From assembly GCF_000165425.1 (NCBI RefSeq), contig NW_001799632.1, positions 186,001-250,000 on the forward strand: DNA of 64,000 nt, read 5' to 3'. Below, in pieces: positions 49,182 through 59,869 of the stretch; the first letter of the stretch is position 1, and each line of letters starts with the position of its first letter. This stretch comes from Paramecium tetraurelia (lineage: Eukaryota; Ciliophora; Oligohymenophorea; Peniculida; Parameciidae). The notes below the pieces were generated by a model. The model had not been told where the DNA came from. It ran no database searches and was given only the letters and a program-made list of their open reading frames with translations. Both the position numbers and the translations under genes were made by a program.

Positions 49182-51706
49182 ATGATTTAAAATTCTACAA
49201 CAACACCTCCAAATGAGGATTCTCTGTGCAAACCTATTATTCAGCTCATGTCGACTATGAATTAGCAATAAATGAGAGTGCGTAAGCCTTCTGAAGAAAG
49301 TCGAAAAATTCAATCTGAAACTCAATAAATGAAGATTACTCATCCAAAATCACCTACTTTAACATAAGTCAGTGTATAGATCGCATCAGACAGAGCGTCA
49401 CCGCATAATTAACAAGATTTGCTTCTCATAAACGAAGAACCCAGCAACAAGGAGGAATCTCAATAACTAAGCATGATTAAAAAGATGAAGCATTCAGATC
49501 AATTATATAGGAAGTCTATTTTTAATAAAAGCAGAAACTCTTAGTCATCAATGTCTCTACTTTACAGAGAGAAAGCAACACTTATTTAGAATCTAATTAT
49601 TTCAAAAAAGCAATTTAAGCTGATAAATGATTTGTCAGCCTAATACTTTGTCCCTTTAAAAGATTAAATAGAAAAATTCCTTAAAAGTGAATGTGTTCCC
49701 AAATTGTTCCTATTCAGTCTGTATTTCATTTTTCTGTTATTCTATTTAACAGTCCTATTAATCGAAATTGGGTGCAATTAATTGGCTATATCAAATTTGG
49801 CTATATTCTAGTACATATTGTTAATCACTCAAGTAATGGACTTTTCAAATCAAGTGATTTCTTATAGGGGGAACATTGGGAATATCATAGTTGATAATTT
49901 GGGATTAATACCATTTATTTCATATCAAATTGACAATTAATAATCATAGAAGTTAATTTATTTATTGTATTTGATCAGAATTAGGAAAATTAATAATTTT
50001 ATTCAGAATTTAAATTTCTACTCTAATTAATAAGATTACATCTTTATCATCCAGACAGCCATCTAATTACACTTTTCTACTTGTATGGCTTAGACCATCA
50101 TTTTTATGTTCGCTTTATCCCAATAAGACTACATCATCTACATACAAAGTATATTTACCTTAATATTCATAACTCCTTAGATATCGGGTCAATACTACTT
50201 TCTTATTTATCTGATTAAGATCTTATTGATAATATTCTACTTTTACAAGTTCAAACAAATCATGAATTACCAGTCACTTTCACTTGATTAATACTTGAAT
50301 TACTAGCCAAATACATAAAAGTTGATCTATGAATACACCCATTAAATTAGAGAGAATATTTTCGATATCAATTTGATGCCTAGTTTTTTGTAAAGGAAGA
50401 TGAAGAGAGAGAAGTATTTTAAGATTTTGTCCGAAATCCCAATATTTAATGCATCCTTCTCTACATAGACTTTACTCAATATTTGTGATCTGATTCAAGA
50501 GCAAATATTAAGACCCAATGAAATTATAGTGCAAAAATAAGCATTGTACATTCATCTGCAAGGAGTAATCTAATTGGTTTAAAAGAACGATTCCTCTCTA
50601 CAGGAGTTTAAATTAACTAAAATTAGAAATCCTTATTCAATCTTTAACAACATAGCCTTTTTTAAAAATTAGATGTAAGGAATTCAGTTTGAGAGCATAG
50701 GACACTCGAAAGTAGCTTGTTTAAATTCTTAATCATTTCATCAATTAATTAAACAGTGTCCAAAAGAATTTTAAAAGTACAGAATGTTGGTAGATACCAT
50801 TGTATTAGACAATGATCCAAAATTGGCTAACATTTTTTGTTTTGGATGCCATTAAGCTCATGATATCACACAATGCCCTTTTGTCAATTATAAGCCTAAT
50901 AAATATTTTATAATTAATAGTGATAAAAATCATAAAGTATAAAGCAGAGTGTCAGATTTCAAAAGAGTAATATTCTTTTATAATATAATTAGGAAGTACA
51001 GACAAAAAAGACGAAAATACTCATTAAATCAGCAAATGCTTAGGAAGATTCAGAATCCTTTGAGTCGGAAGAGAAGGATAAGGTTGCACCCTTCAATAAG
51101 ATTCTACCTTCATCTAATTCATCCTTAAGTTTGAATAACAACAATAATCCAATAAATTAACTTGAAATAAGTTCAGTTCCTTATGTGAGTTATTCTCACA
51201 GTGGATAGACACTCTATTCTAAAAAGATGGATTCAGATAACCATTTTTCTGTTTAAGGAGTAAGCAGCAGTAACAGCAGTAGAAAAATAATCTAGAATGA
51301 AGGGAAAGAAGTAGGCCAGTCTAAATTCTAAAAATATGGACAGTTGGAAGAAATGTAGGGATCCTCCTTTTAATTAAATCCCTTATAGAGGGTGCAAGAT
51401 AGCTTATTGTAAACTAGGATAAAATACAAAAAGAATATAGCTGATAAACAAGCATAATATTAGAAATATCAAACAGATGTCTAGCAGAAACAGCAAAAAC
51501 GAAATTTAAGAAAAAATTAAACAATGATGAGCAATAGTTCAGTAGTTGATAATCCAAAAAAAGGCAGAATTTCAATTGAAGGTAATTTTATGCAATCATT
51601 TGAAAAAATTAGTCAGTTTGATGACTATTTTCCACATTACAATGTAGATAAATAAATAAATAATTATTAAAGAATTTAATCGATTAATAAAGATAGTAAT
51701 TAATGA
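49182..51706 (+). CDS. CNBD (cyclic-nucleotide-binding) channel-like protein without an obvious pore filter
   Basis: 832 residues, one 26-nt intron, exact codon total. Residues ~200-440 carry a set of hydrophobic segments, including LFLFSLYFIFLLFYLTVLLI and an S4-like LLYLIRIRKINNFIQNLNF, consistent with a six-TM voltage-sensor channel. A C-linker (EYTHQIRENIFDINLMPSFL) leads into a CNBD with SEIPIFNASFSTQTLLNICDL and LRPNEIIVQ. The CNBD seems shortened and lacks a clear phosphate-binding cassette. Between the last two TMs (YIQSIFTLIFITPQISGQYY) no TVGYG-type selectivity filter can be read. A zinc-knuckle-like FCFGCHQAHDITQCP follows at about residue 555. The long C-terminus is disordered. 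It begins 16 nt after the SLC44 stop. Confidence 0.72.
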
Positions 51707-51722
51707 GAGCAAAGATATATGT

Positions 51723-52495
51723 TCATGTTTATTCACTCTATTTATTTAACATCAGTTTAATATTTTTAAGATTATCAATTTATGTCTATAGCATAATTTA
51801 TTCTTCTTAAATTTAATGTAATCCCCTACAAATATAATACAATATGTGTACCTATTTTACTCAATAAACTTCCTCTTCCATGTGCTGATTTCATCAAGTA
51901 AAAACTTTTGTTTATCCTCCATTTGTAAGGTTTGTTCTTCCAACTAATTGTGTAAATCTTAGATGTAATGATTTTAATCTTCCAATTCCTTGTCTTTTGC
52001 AATTAACTGTGAATCATAACCGTCAATGATATGTTATTTTATGCTTAATTTTTCTTGCATATTTTAAATTTCCTCTTGCAATATTTTTATAGTATTCACT
52101 AACTGTTAGATTTGACTATAAACTTGAGAGAGTTCACTCTCATTTTAATCAAAGTCTTCATTTTTTTATTATTATTCCAATTGTTGAACTTTCCTCTATA
52201 ATTCTTGCACTTTTTATTTCCATGGTTCCTCAACATGATTCAAATCTACTAATTGCAATTGTTTGCTCTTCTTGCTTTGAGAATCATTGAATAGAGTTTT
52301 ATTAACATTGTTAAAATTGCTTTGTTATATTGGTTGTCTTTATTGTTAGGTAGATGGTTATTACAATAATGGTGATTGGTAAGGTGATTGATAAGGAGAT
52401 TATTAGTATAATTTTATATTTGGAGAAGATTAGATTTATAGAGAGTGCCTAAATCCAAGTTAAGCTGTGGGTGTAGATATTTATTGTTATTTCAT
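51723..52495 (-). CDS. Coiled-coil protein with a Tyr/Pro-rich N-terminus
   Basis: 248 residues with one 26-nt intron, exact codon total. The first ~65 residues are Pro/Tyr/Ser/Gln-rich with repeats like SPYQSPYQSP. A coiled coil follows from about residue 85 to the end (KVQELQRKVQQLEQQQKNED, LQEEIQNMQEKLSIKQHIID and a last segment after the intron). No domain recognised. It converges with the channel gene at 16 nt. Confidence 0.68.
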
Positions 52496-52602
52496 TTATT
52501 TTAAATATCTAAAAATATATTCATTATCAATGATTAATGTGTATATTACTTACGAATATATCTAATAGCTAAATTTATAAACATAATTCTATGGTAATAA
52601 GC

Positions 52603-53672
52603 TCAAAATATTCTTTGATTGCCAACTATTCTTTTCAAGTAAAACACTTGCCAAATAGTAATAAAGATCACTCCCAAAATTTCGATCAAACTAAATAGTA
52701 ACAATTTAGAATTCGAATTTTGGATCTCCTCTAAATTACCCTCGAATTGTTATCCTGCTATTTTATCAAAAAAATAATTATCCTTATTATAAGATTAATT
52801 CAGATACTTTCATAGCCATTAGTATTCTTTCCACTCTAAGGGCCAAAGGATCTAAATCTGCCATCTTCAAAAATTCTTATTCTGAATCATGCACATCTAA
52901 AGTAAACGTAACAGTTTTGCTGTATTTTGACTAGATTATAAATAGTAAATTCTCATACTCTTTTATTTTAGAAAATAAATTTGTATTCTCCTTTTTCTAA
53001 AATATCAATATTGAATATTGCTTCATTAACTTTCTCCTTAGAATAAATCAAGGTATTGTTTGAAGTCTTTATAAAGAAATCGATTTTATCTTCGACCTTA
53101 AATTAGGGTATAAAAAAGGCTCCTTTGATAGATGTAGGTTTTAAGATTTCTTCATAAAACACCTACAAAATACTTTAGATATACTTCTATACTTCCAGGA
53201 TCTAAATCAAAACTTAATATAAATTCTGGTTCAAAATCACCCATCTTTTGATCCCATTAAAAAATGAATCGGTCATTCCCTTTATTTTTGCTTGTTTTTT
53301 TATTAGTTTTGTTTTATGGTTTATTATCTTCTGTAGTATTAGGATTGGTTACTTTCCCATTCTCATCTCGATTTTAATCTTTTGTTCTTAACTATGATTA
53401 TATATTATAAATTTGGTTACTCCAAACAGCGGTTTCAAAACATTCATGATCTATAATTGGGTTTCCTTTAAATTTTTAAAAGTTGATTTTTCCTTTTTTT
53501 ACGTTTTGCTTTAAATAGGTTTAGTATTTGTTTATGAAGATTTAGAGTTTTTATTCTTTGCTGCTATTTAATCACTCATTTTCTTTAGGTCCTTAAAATT
53601 TGTTTAAGGAGCTGCTTTTGTGAACACAATAATAATTGAAATGAGACAGAGAATCAAAAGTACTTATTTCAT
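52603..53672 (-). CDS. p24/TMED family cargo receptor, variant
   Basis: 324 residues, four introns (20, 22, 28 and 25 nt), exact codon total. A signal peptide (MKQVLLILCLISIIIVFTKA) is followed by a Lys/Asn-rich insert, then the GOLD domain with FDLDPGSIEVFYEEIL, TSIKGAFFI and EKGEYKFIFQNKRS. The stalk has ADLDPLALRVERILMAMK, and the C-terminal TM helix is followed by WQVFYLKRIVGNQRIF, ending with the aromatic and basic tail typical of p24 proteins. These cycle between ER and Golgi as COPII/COPI cargo receptors. Two features stand out: the usual Cys of C-F-Y-E is Val, and the usual Cys of F-C-F-x-N is Ile, so the family disulfide is lost as a pair. The first intron (20 nt, GTGATT start) is the least certain. 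Confidence 0.8.
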
Positions 53673-53747
53673 TATTATTTTTATTTCTAATTTAACATTA
53701 AATGAATAAGAATAAAGTTATCAATTAATATAAAATTGTAATTACAA

Positions 53748-54673
53748 TCAGAATATCAGAAGGGCTGCAAAAATTGTTGAAATTGTGCTTATGATTAAAG
53801 AGTTCTTATGTTCTGATTAGTACAATTCAAAACCTAGATTGTTCTTTAAGTAGATGTCATTTATCGGTCTACACACAAACAATATTATGATAATAAACTA
53901 AACAGGGATCAAAACAACCAAATCTATCAAGATTAATTATATTATGGCTACAATCTAAATTAGTAATCTGAAAATTTTACTTGTATGATGAGAATAGCAT
54001 ATATAAGTTATCTTAAAATGTTTTGAAATAAGTTAACAATGATACTTGCCAGCAGCAATAAAGATAAAGCTATAACGATCAAATGATTTTCTAACTAATA
54101 CAATAAGTACAAGGTTCCAAAGAATACTAAATCAATAACAAATTGACCTAAAATTGATAAGTATTATTGTTTCTGTTTAATTATTAATGGTTATGGTTTA
54201 GAGATTGCTTGATCTGAGTTATGTTCATATAAAAATAATCGTATAATTGAGGAGCTTATGAATGTAAATATAGACATTGACTATATTGGAATGTTTCTTA
54301 AAAGCAAATAGTAGAGAAGGAGCCCAAAATATTGGCATTCTTATAAAAATTGAAATTGTAATGTTTGAGTAAATTGATTTTGCAAATTGGTGATCAATCC
54401 TAAGCAACCTCCAATTATTACAGCCTTCGTGTAAGTGTTTGGTAGCAAAAATGATAGGGATAAAATAAATGAATAGATGTAAATTTGCAATTTTTAAAAT
54501 CTGCTAAATATAATGCATTGCCATATTCCTAGCAATCCCATAGTAAAAGTGCAAACTATGAATTGCATCTAAGTAAATATTAAGGGTAATATGAAAAAGA
54601 TTCCTGTTGTAATTGATAATAAATGAAAGGCAATAAAGCTTTTAGAGCTGAGTTAGGAATGATAAAATTTCAT
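53748..54673 (-). CDS. Unrecognised multi-pass membrane protein
   Basis: 299 residues with one 26-nt intron, exact codon total. It contains about eight hydrophobic segments (SFIAFHLLSITTGIFFILP, FIVCTFTMGLLGIW, IYSFILSLSFLLP, AVIIGGCLGLI, YFGLLLYYLLL, GQFVIDLVFFGTLYLLY, VIALSLLLLASIIVNLF, IDLVVLIPVQFIII), with short loops and few charges. The 11-TM or SWEET-like patterns I know are not seen. It starts 75 nt upstream of the p24 start in the same orientation, so the two may be coexpressed, but no function is implied. Confidence 0.68.
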
Positions 54674-55006
54674 TTATTATAATAAATAATATAATAAAAT
54701 TATAAAGTTTTTGTATTTTAAAGAATTTTGATAAAATGTGAAATGATTGAATATTCAGTTTGTGTGGGTTAATTTCTCTATTACAAAATATTATTTCTAT
54801 TAAATGTAATTTGTGAAAGCAAAAAGAAAGCCCTATTTAAATGATAAAGAATAGTAGAGATTTTAAAATCTATCACACAAATCATAAAAAATTTATATAG
54901 AAATACAATATTAACACTTATGGAATATTTCTCTATTTGAGAAGATACAATATTATTAAATATAAGAATAATTATTCTTTGTTTTTACATTTAAAATTAT
55001 AGAATT
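54674..55006. other. AT-rich divergent spacer
   Basis: 333 nt between two divergent genes (8-TM protein and the membrane SUMO protease). Very AT-rich, no coding frame of note; it should hold both promoters. Confidence 0.5.
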
Positions 55007-56329
55007 ATGTTAGAAAAAGATTAGTTCATATAAGTAACACTTTTGCTAATTGTTATTGTTTCATATTTAGGTCATAAAATACATGGGGAATAACAAAATT
55101 AATTAAAAAAATTAATTCAAAAAGTCGCCCAATCATGTTCGTAAGATTATGATGATGTGATTACATAAATTTCTGAAAATATTTAGGGTTTCTTTTAAGA
55201 CAAAGTACCTCCACTCCTACCACAATAATAAAAATAAAAAGAAAAAAAAAGCTAAAGTAATTTTATCATTCGCCATTACGAAAAATTTTTTATTGCATAA
55301 TATTCTAATTAAACCAACCTTAAAAGCGAGAATAGTGTTTAAATTAAATGCTAAACTAATGAGATCTTATATGCAAAAAAATTCATTGACAATAATTCTG
55401 ACTCTTTTACAGGAGAGGGTTTTTAATACAAGGTGACTTATGATAATAACTTAAATCCAAATTATGAATTATACGAAGGCTAATTTTTAAATGGATTAAA
55501 ACATGGCATAGGGAAATTGTATGGTTAGAAATCTGAGAATGTTTATTATGAAGGTGAATGGAAGAATGATAAAATGGTGTCTCAACGGAAAGAAAAATTT
55601 TAAACAGATTAGTTAGAAAGATAATCGCTAATAAAGTTTATTATTAGAGATGGTGATTAGATAGTTAGTTAGAATAAAAGGCAGATAGAGAAAAGGAAAA
55701 GAGTAGATGATTGGATAAAATATAATTAATAGATTTCTGAGCATGATATAGATAGATTATAGAGTAAAAGCAAATGGTTCACAAGCTCAATTATAGACAG
55801 CTTTGCCTTATATCTAAATATAAAAATGGAAGAGAAATATTTTTAAATTGACCCTAATGAAAGGAGATAGGCTTTAAGATAAGTGTTTATTCCAAGTTAG
55901 ATTTTTACTTCAATGTAGAATGAAAAAAAAGATGGTAATCAGGAGATATTTCAAAAGCATTTTCTTGAGTATAAGATAATAGAATACAAAATAGAGAAAA
56001 TCTTTGATAGAGTTAATTTTATTGTTAATAGAAATAACGCTCATTGGTTTTTAATATAACTAAATTTAAGAAATTATGAAATGGTTGTTATGGATAGTCT
56101 TAAAAATAAGCATCAATATTACAACTTTGCAAAAGACATTCTCAATTAGATATTTGATAATAAAATAAAGAGGATAACTTTATCAAATTAATGTCATGTC
56201 TAAAAGAATGGAAATGATTGTGGTCCATATACTTGTATACACATGTTAGAGATAAGTGAGATCTAATCAAAATTGCGAAATCCATCTGAGATGAGGGATT
56301 TTTTACTCTCAAAATTAAAATAAGATTGA
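55007..56329 (+). CDS. Membrane-anchored MORN-repeat plus Ulp1/SENP-type SUMO protease
   Basis: 440 residues in one exon. A short cytosolic N-terminus is followed by one hydrophobic helix at residues ~10-26 (VTLLLIVIVSYLG). Residues ~145-195 hold MORN-like repeats (YEGQFLNGLKHGIGKLYG, YYEGEWKNDK). The C-terminal half is a C48 cysteine protease: WFTSSIIDSF, His346 in NNAHWFL, Asp363 in VMDSL, Gln399 in VQKNGNDCGPY and Cys405. His, Asp, Gln and Cys are all in place; the His-Asp spacing of 17 and the Gln-Cys spacing of 6 match Ulp1-type enzymes. The catalytic Gln is coded TAA, which shows the code is read as glutamine here. Ulp1/SENP enzymes process SUMO precursors and deconjugate SUMO. The MORN and membrane fusion is unusual. 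Confidence 0.85.
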
Positions 56330-56365
56330 ATACTTTAATAAAATAATATTTTTAATAAAATAGTA

Positions 56366-58587
56366 TCATTATTATTATGATTTTCTTCTGTATGGAGCAT
56401 TTGACATGTTAGAATGATAGGAGTTTTCTCTGTCTCTCTATCTTTATATTTATTGTTATTTAAGTTATTTGACTTGTTCATCATTATTACCTCCTCCCTT
56501 AACGGAACCATCATCTGATTCCTAAATGTTTCTTCTCGATAGAACAGGTGAATGCTATGAATGATGAGGAGATGGAGGCTTAATGTATAAGTATTAATTC
56601 ATACCTAGATTAGTTATTATGGTTGAAGGTAGACTTAGTTTTATTTGGTTTGCTAAAAGTCTTAAGAAGGTCCTCCTTATCGTACTCTGCTTCCAGCTTC
56701 ACTTGATTGTTTAGGAGGTATGGGTAAGGTGTTCATATTAGCTTGTTGATCTTTTAGTTTTTGGAGTTCATTGGACAAATCATTGCACTCTTTTCTGAGT
56801 TATTAATTTTCCTCGTTGATCTTATTTTCTGCTCTGATCTTCTATTATTTTTATACGGTTGCATAATTATTGATTTGAGTTTGTAATTTCGAAATCTCCT
56901 ATTTTAATCTTTCATTTTCTTATTCAAATAATTCTTTTTATTCTCTATAAGTGAAGTTCAATTGCTCTAAATGTTCATTATTCTTTTGATGCTATTAAAG
57001 AATGGCGCATTTCTCATAATACATCTGAAAATCTCTTTCTAATTCAGCAATTCTATCATCTTTCTGATTGATGATCTTTTGTATATGTTTATCTCTTTCC
57101 TCAATGTCTGCCTAGACTCCACCTTTGTGTGTTACAAATTCTTGTAACAAAGACTTGTTTTCTTCCAATTGAAGTTTTAATTGTCTGTTCTGTAACTAAA
57201 GCTATTCTATGATTCTCTTCTATTATTGATAATCACTAATCTCTTTCTTGCTCTATTCATAATCTATCTTAAGTAATTCATAATCATTCTTAATATTATT
57301 CAAATCTTTTGAGATTGAAGTGTTCTTCTATTCAAGTTCTTCGATCTCCATTTTTTTTTCTTTAAGTTCCTCCTCATGTTCTTATTTTAACTTCTACATA
57401 GTTTAATTGAATTTCAACTTCTAATAATCTAAATCCACAGTATTCTGATTGAACAATTAAGTCAATTGTTCTGATCTCTATTCCATGGTGTTGTAGTATT
57501 GAATATTTTATATACTCAATTCTCCAATATGATTTTAGAGTCTATTTTCGTTTTCGGTTAGTTTTTTCGATTTCTCTATTTCCATCGACAATTTTTAAAT
57601 AATATCATCGTTTTAATCAGCTAATTGATCGCATAATAATTATTTATCTTTCAAATCTTCATGCTATTAATTGATTTCCTTAATTAACGTATCATTAGTA
57701 ATCTGATACTTTTACAATTCATTCTTCAAATCGTCTAATTCTTGATTCAATTCATAGATCTTGAGATTGCTTTGAGAAAGCAATTCAGTTTTATCTGATT
57801 GCAATTTCTCGTAATCTGTTGATAATTACAGTAGTTGTTTATTCAACTTTTCAACAGTGAAGGTTAATGATGTGATAACACTATCCTTCTTCTGGTTTTC
57901 GAATTGATAAGAACTCTTAAGTTCTAATTCAGTTCTGCAATTTTCCTTAAGAATTTACATTTATTCAGATTATGCTATTTCTGATAACTTGTGCTTTTCG
58001 ATCTACTGTTCTAATTGGAGACAATATTTTTTTGAATTTTAGAATTGTTTTTCTAATTCATAACCATCTTGTGTTTTATCATCTAATTGCTACCTTTGTT
58101 CTTTGACATGTTTTAAAAGGACAGAATTTTCATCCTCCAATAATCTTAATTGATGTCTGAGGTCAGAGATTTCTTCTGCTTCATTAATGGTCATAGTTTC
58201 GACGATCGAATGCGTTTCTAAATCCTTTTGTTCAAGTAGCAATGAAAGACTTCGATTTTCATCAATCAATGTATTAACCATCTAAGACAAAGTAACAATA
58301 TCATGAGCTTATTGCTTTAATTCATAATTTATCTCTTGATTCTGCTTTTGCAAAGCCTCTATATACAGTCTGGTCTTTTCGGGATTGAAAGCTTGAGCTT
58401 GATGTGGTTTTATGGCTTGAAATGGGATCAATTCAGGATAAAGCCTATATAATGTTTGAGCATTAAAGTTTTCTTATTGGTTGGTGGGCAGAATTGGAAT
58501 TTTGAATTCAGCTTAATATTCCTGATGAATGTGATAAAGAAATACTTAAAATTTGCGATTGGTTTCATCATACCTGGCTCTATTCAT
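56366..58587 (-). CDS. Long coiled-coil scaffold protein
   Basis: 731 residues with one 26-nt intron near the C-terminus, exact codon total. The first ~90 residues are globular-looking (RYDETNRKFQVFLYHIHQEY, AEFKIPILPTNQ, TLYRLYPELIPFQAI). A continuous coiled coil then runs from about residue 95 to 640, and the tail is Pro/Ser/Gln-rich (PPSPHHSQHSP, SVKGGGNNDE). The conserved-looking N-terminal head ahead of a long coil is typical of centriolar, basal-body or ciliary-transition-zone proteins, but I cannot match it to a named one. The stop lies 36 nt from that of the SUMO protease. Confidence 0.72.
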
Positions 58588-58772
58588 TTCAGTTAATTAA
58601 TTTTATTAATTATTGGGATGCCAATTAAATTGTGAATAAGTAATATTCGCAAATTTGAGCGTAATTAAATTGGATAGAGGGTATGGACTTGGGGGAATAC
58701 TTTAAACAAGTGGTTTGAGTGAGTATATTTTGAATAAAATAAGTTGATTAATTTTTGTAGTATATTATAAAA

Positions 58773-59819
58773 ATGGACCATCATAAGTATAAGGTGTCAC
58801 TTAACATGTATGATTTGTCATAAGGAATGGCCAGACAATTTTCGCCTATGTTTTTGGGGAAATAAATTGATGCAATCTGGCATACTGGAATTGTAGTTTA
58901 TGGAAAAGAATATTATTTTGGTGGTGGCATCTGTGCATAGACTCCAAAATCAACTATCTATGGATATCCTATTGAGGTTTCATGTTTTGATTTGATGATT
59001 AGGAAAGAGAATTGGGAGAAACTGAAATACCTCAAGGCACATTTGAAGAATTCTTAAGAAGCATCAGTTCGAAATATTCTATGGAAAAATATGATTTATT
59101 TGAGAATAATTGTAATAATTTTACTAATGAATGCGCTTTATTTTTAGTAGGCAAAGGCATTCCTGAAAATATAATAGGTAATCTCTATTATCACTATTCA
59201 CATTAGGATTGCCCCAAGAATTTTTAAATACTCAATTAGGATAAATGCTTAAACCCGCCATTGAGTAGTTTACTAATAAATAGGCTACAGCTTAAACTGA
59301 GCATTTTAATGAACCTCAGAATTAATAATTATAACCACCACCAAGTAGCTAAAATATTAATGCTTAAATTATAAACTAAGCACTACTACAACCATAACCT
59401 CAATCATCATAGCCAATTTCATTAAACCAAAAAGTTTAACCAGCCTAGTAACCACCTCAACAACAAACAATAACAGATACGAATGTTACAGCAATTGATG
59501 ACTTGACCACTTACTTATGTTTGATAGAGAGCAGTCCAGTCAGCATTGTTGATTTCTATACCGATTGGTGTGGACCATGCAAGACTATAAAACCATTGTT
59601 TCATAAATTATCCCTCGAACACCCTCACATCAATTTTTATAATGTGAATATTGATAAGGTAATCTATTCTTTAGAATTGTTAAGGTTCGAGAGATTGCAG
59701 ACTCTTTATAAGTGTCCAGTATCCCAACATTTATTATTTATGAAAATGGATAATAGAAAGAGAGATGGACAGGTGGAAACCAGTAAACTTTAATAAACAA
59801 TTTATAAAAATTAAAATGA
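58773..59819 (+). CDS. DeSI (PPPDE) peptidase-thioredoxin fusion
   Basis: 321 residues, introns of 26, 29 and 26 nt, exact codon total. Residues 1-150 form a PPPDE/DeSI domain: YDLSQGMARQFSPMFLG, the catalytic His in IWHTGIVVYG, EYYFGGGI, and the catalytic Cys in NNCNNFTNE, with the hydrophobic FLVGKGIPENII ending. A Pro/Gln-rich linker of ~75 residues then leads to a thioredoxin domain with the WCGPC active site (DFYTDWCGPCKTIKPLF), the cis-Pro loop SSIPTFIIYENG and a C-terminal helix. DeSI proteins are desumoylating or deubiquitinating isopeptidases or palmitoyl thioesterases. PPPDE-thioredoxin fusions are known in other eukaryotes, often with a further PUL domain, which is absent here. Confidence 0.93.
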
Positions 59820-59869
59820 ATTAAAAATAATCATAATTGTATATTTGCAAATTCACATCACTAAATCTG

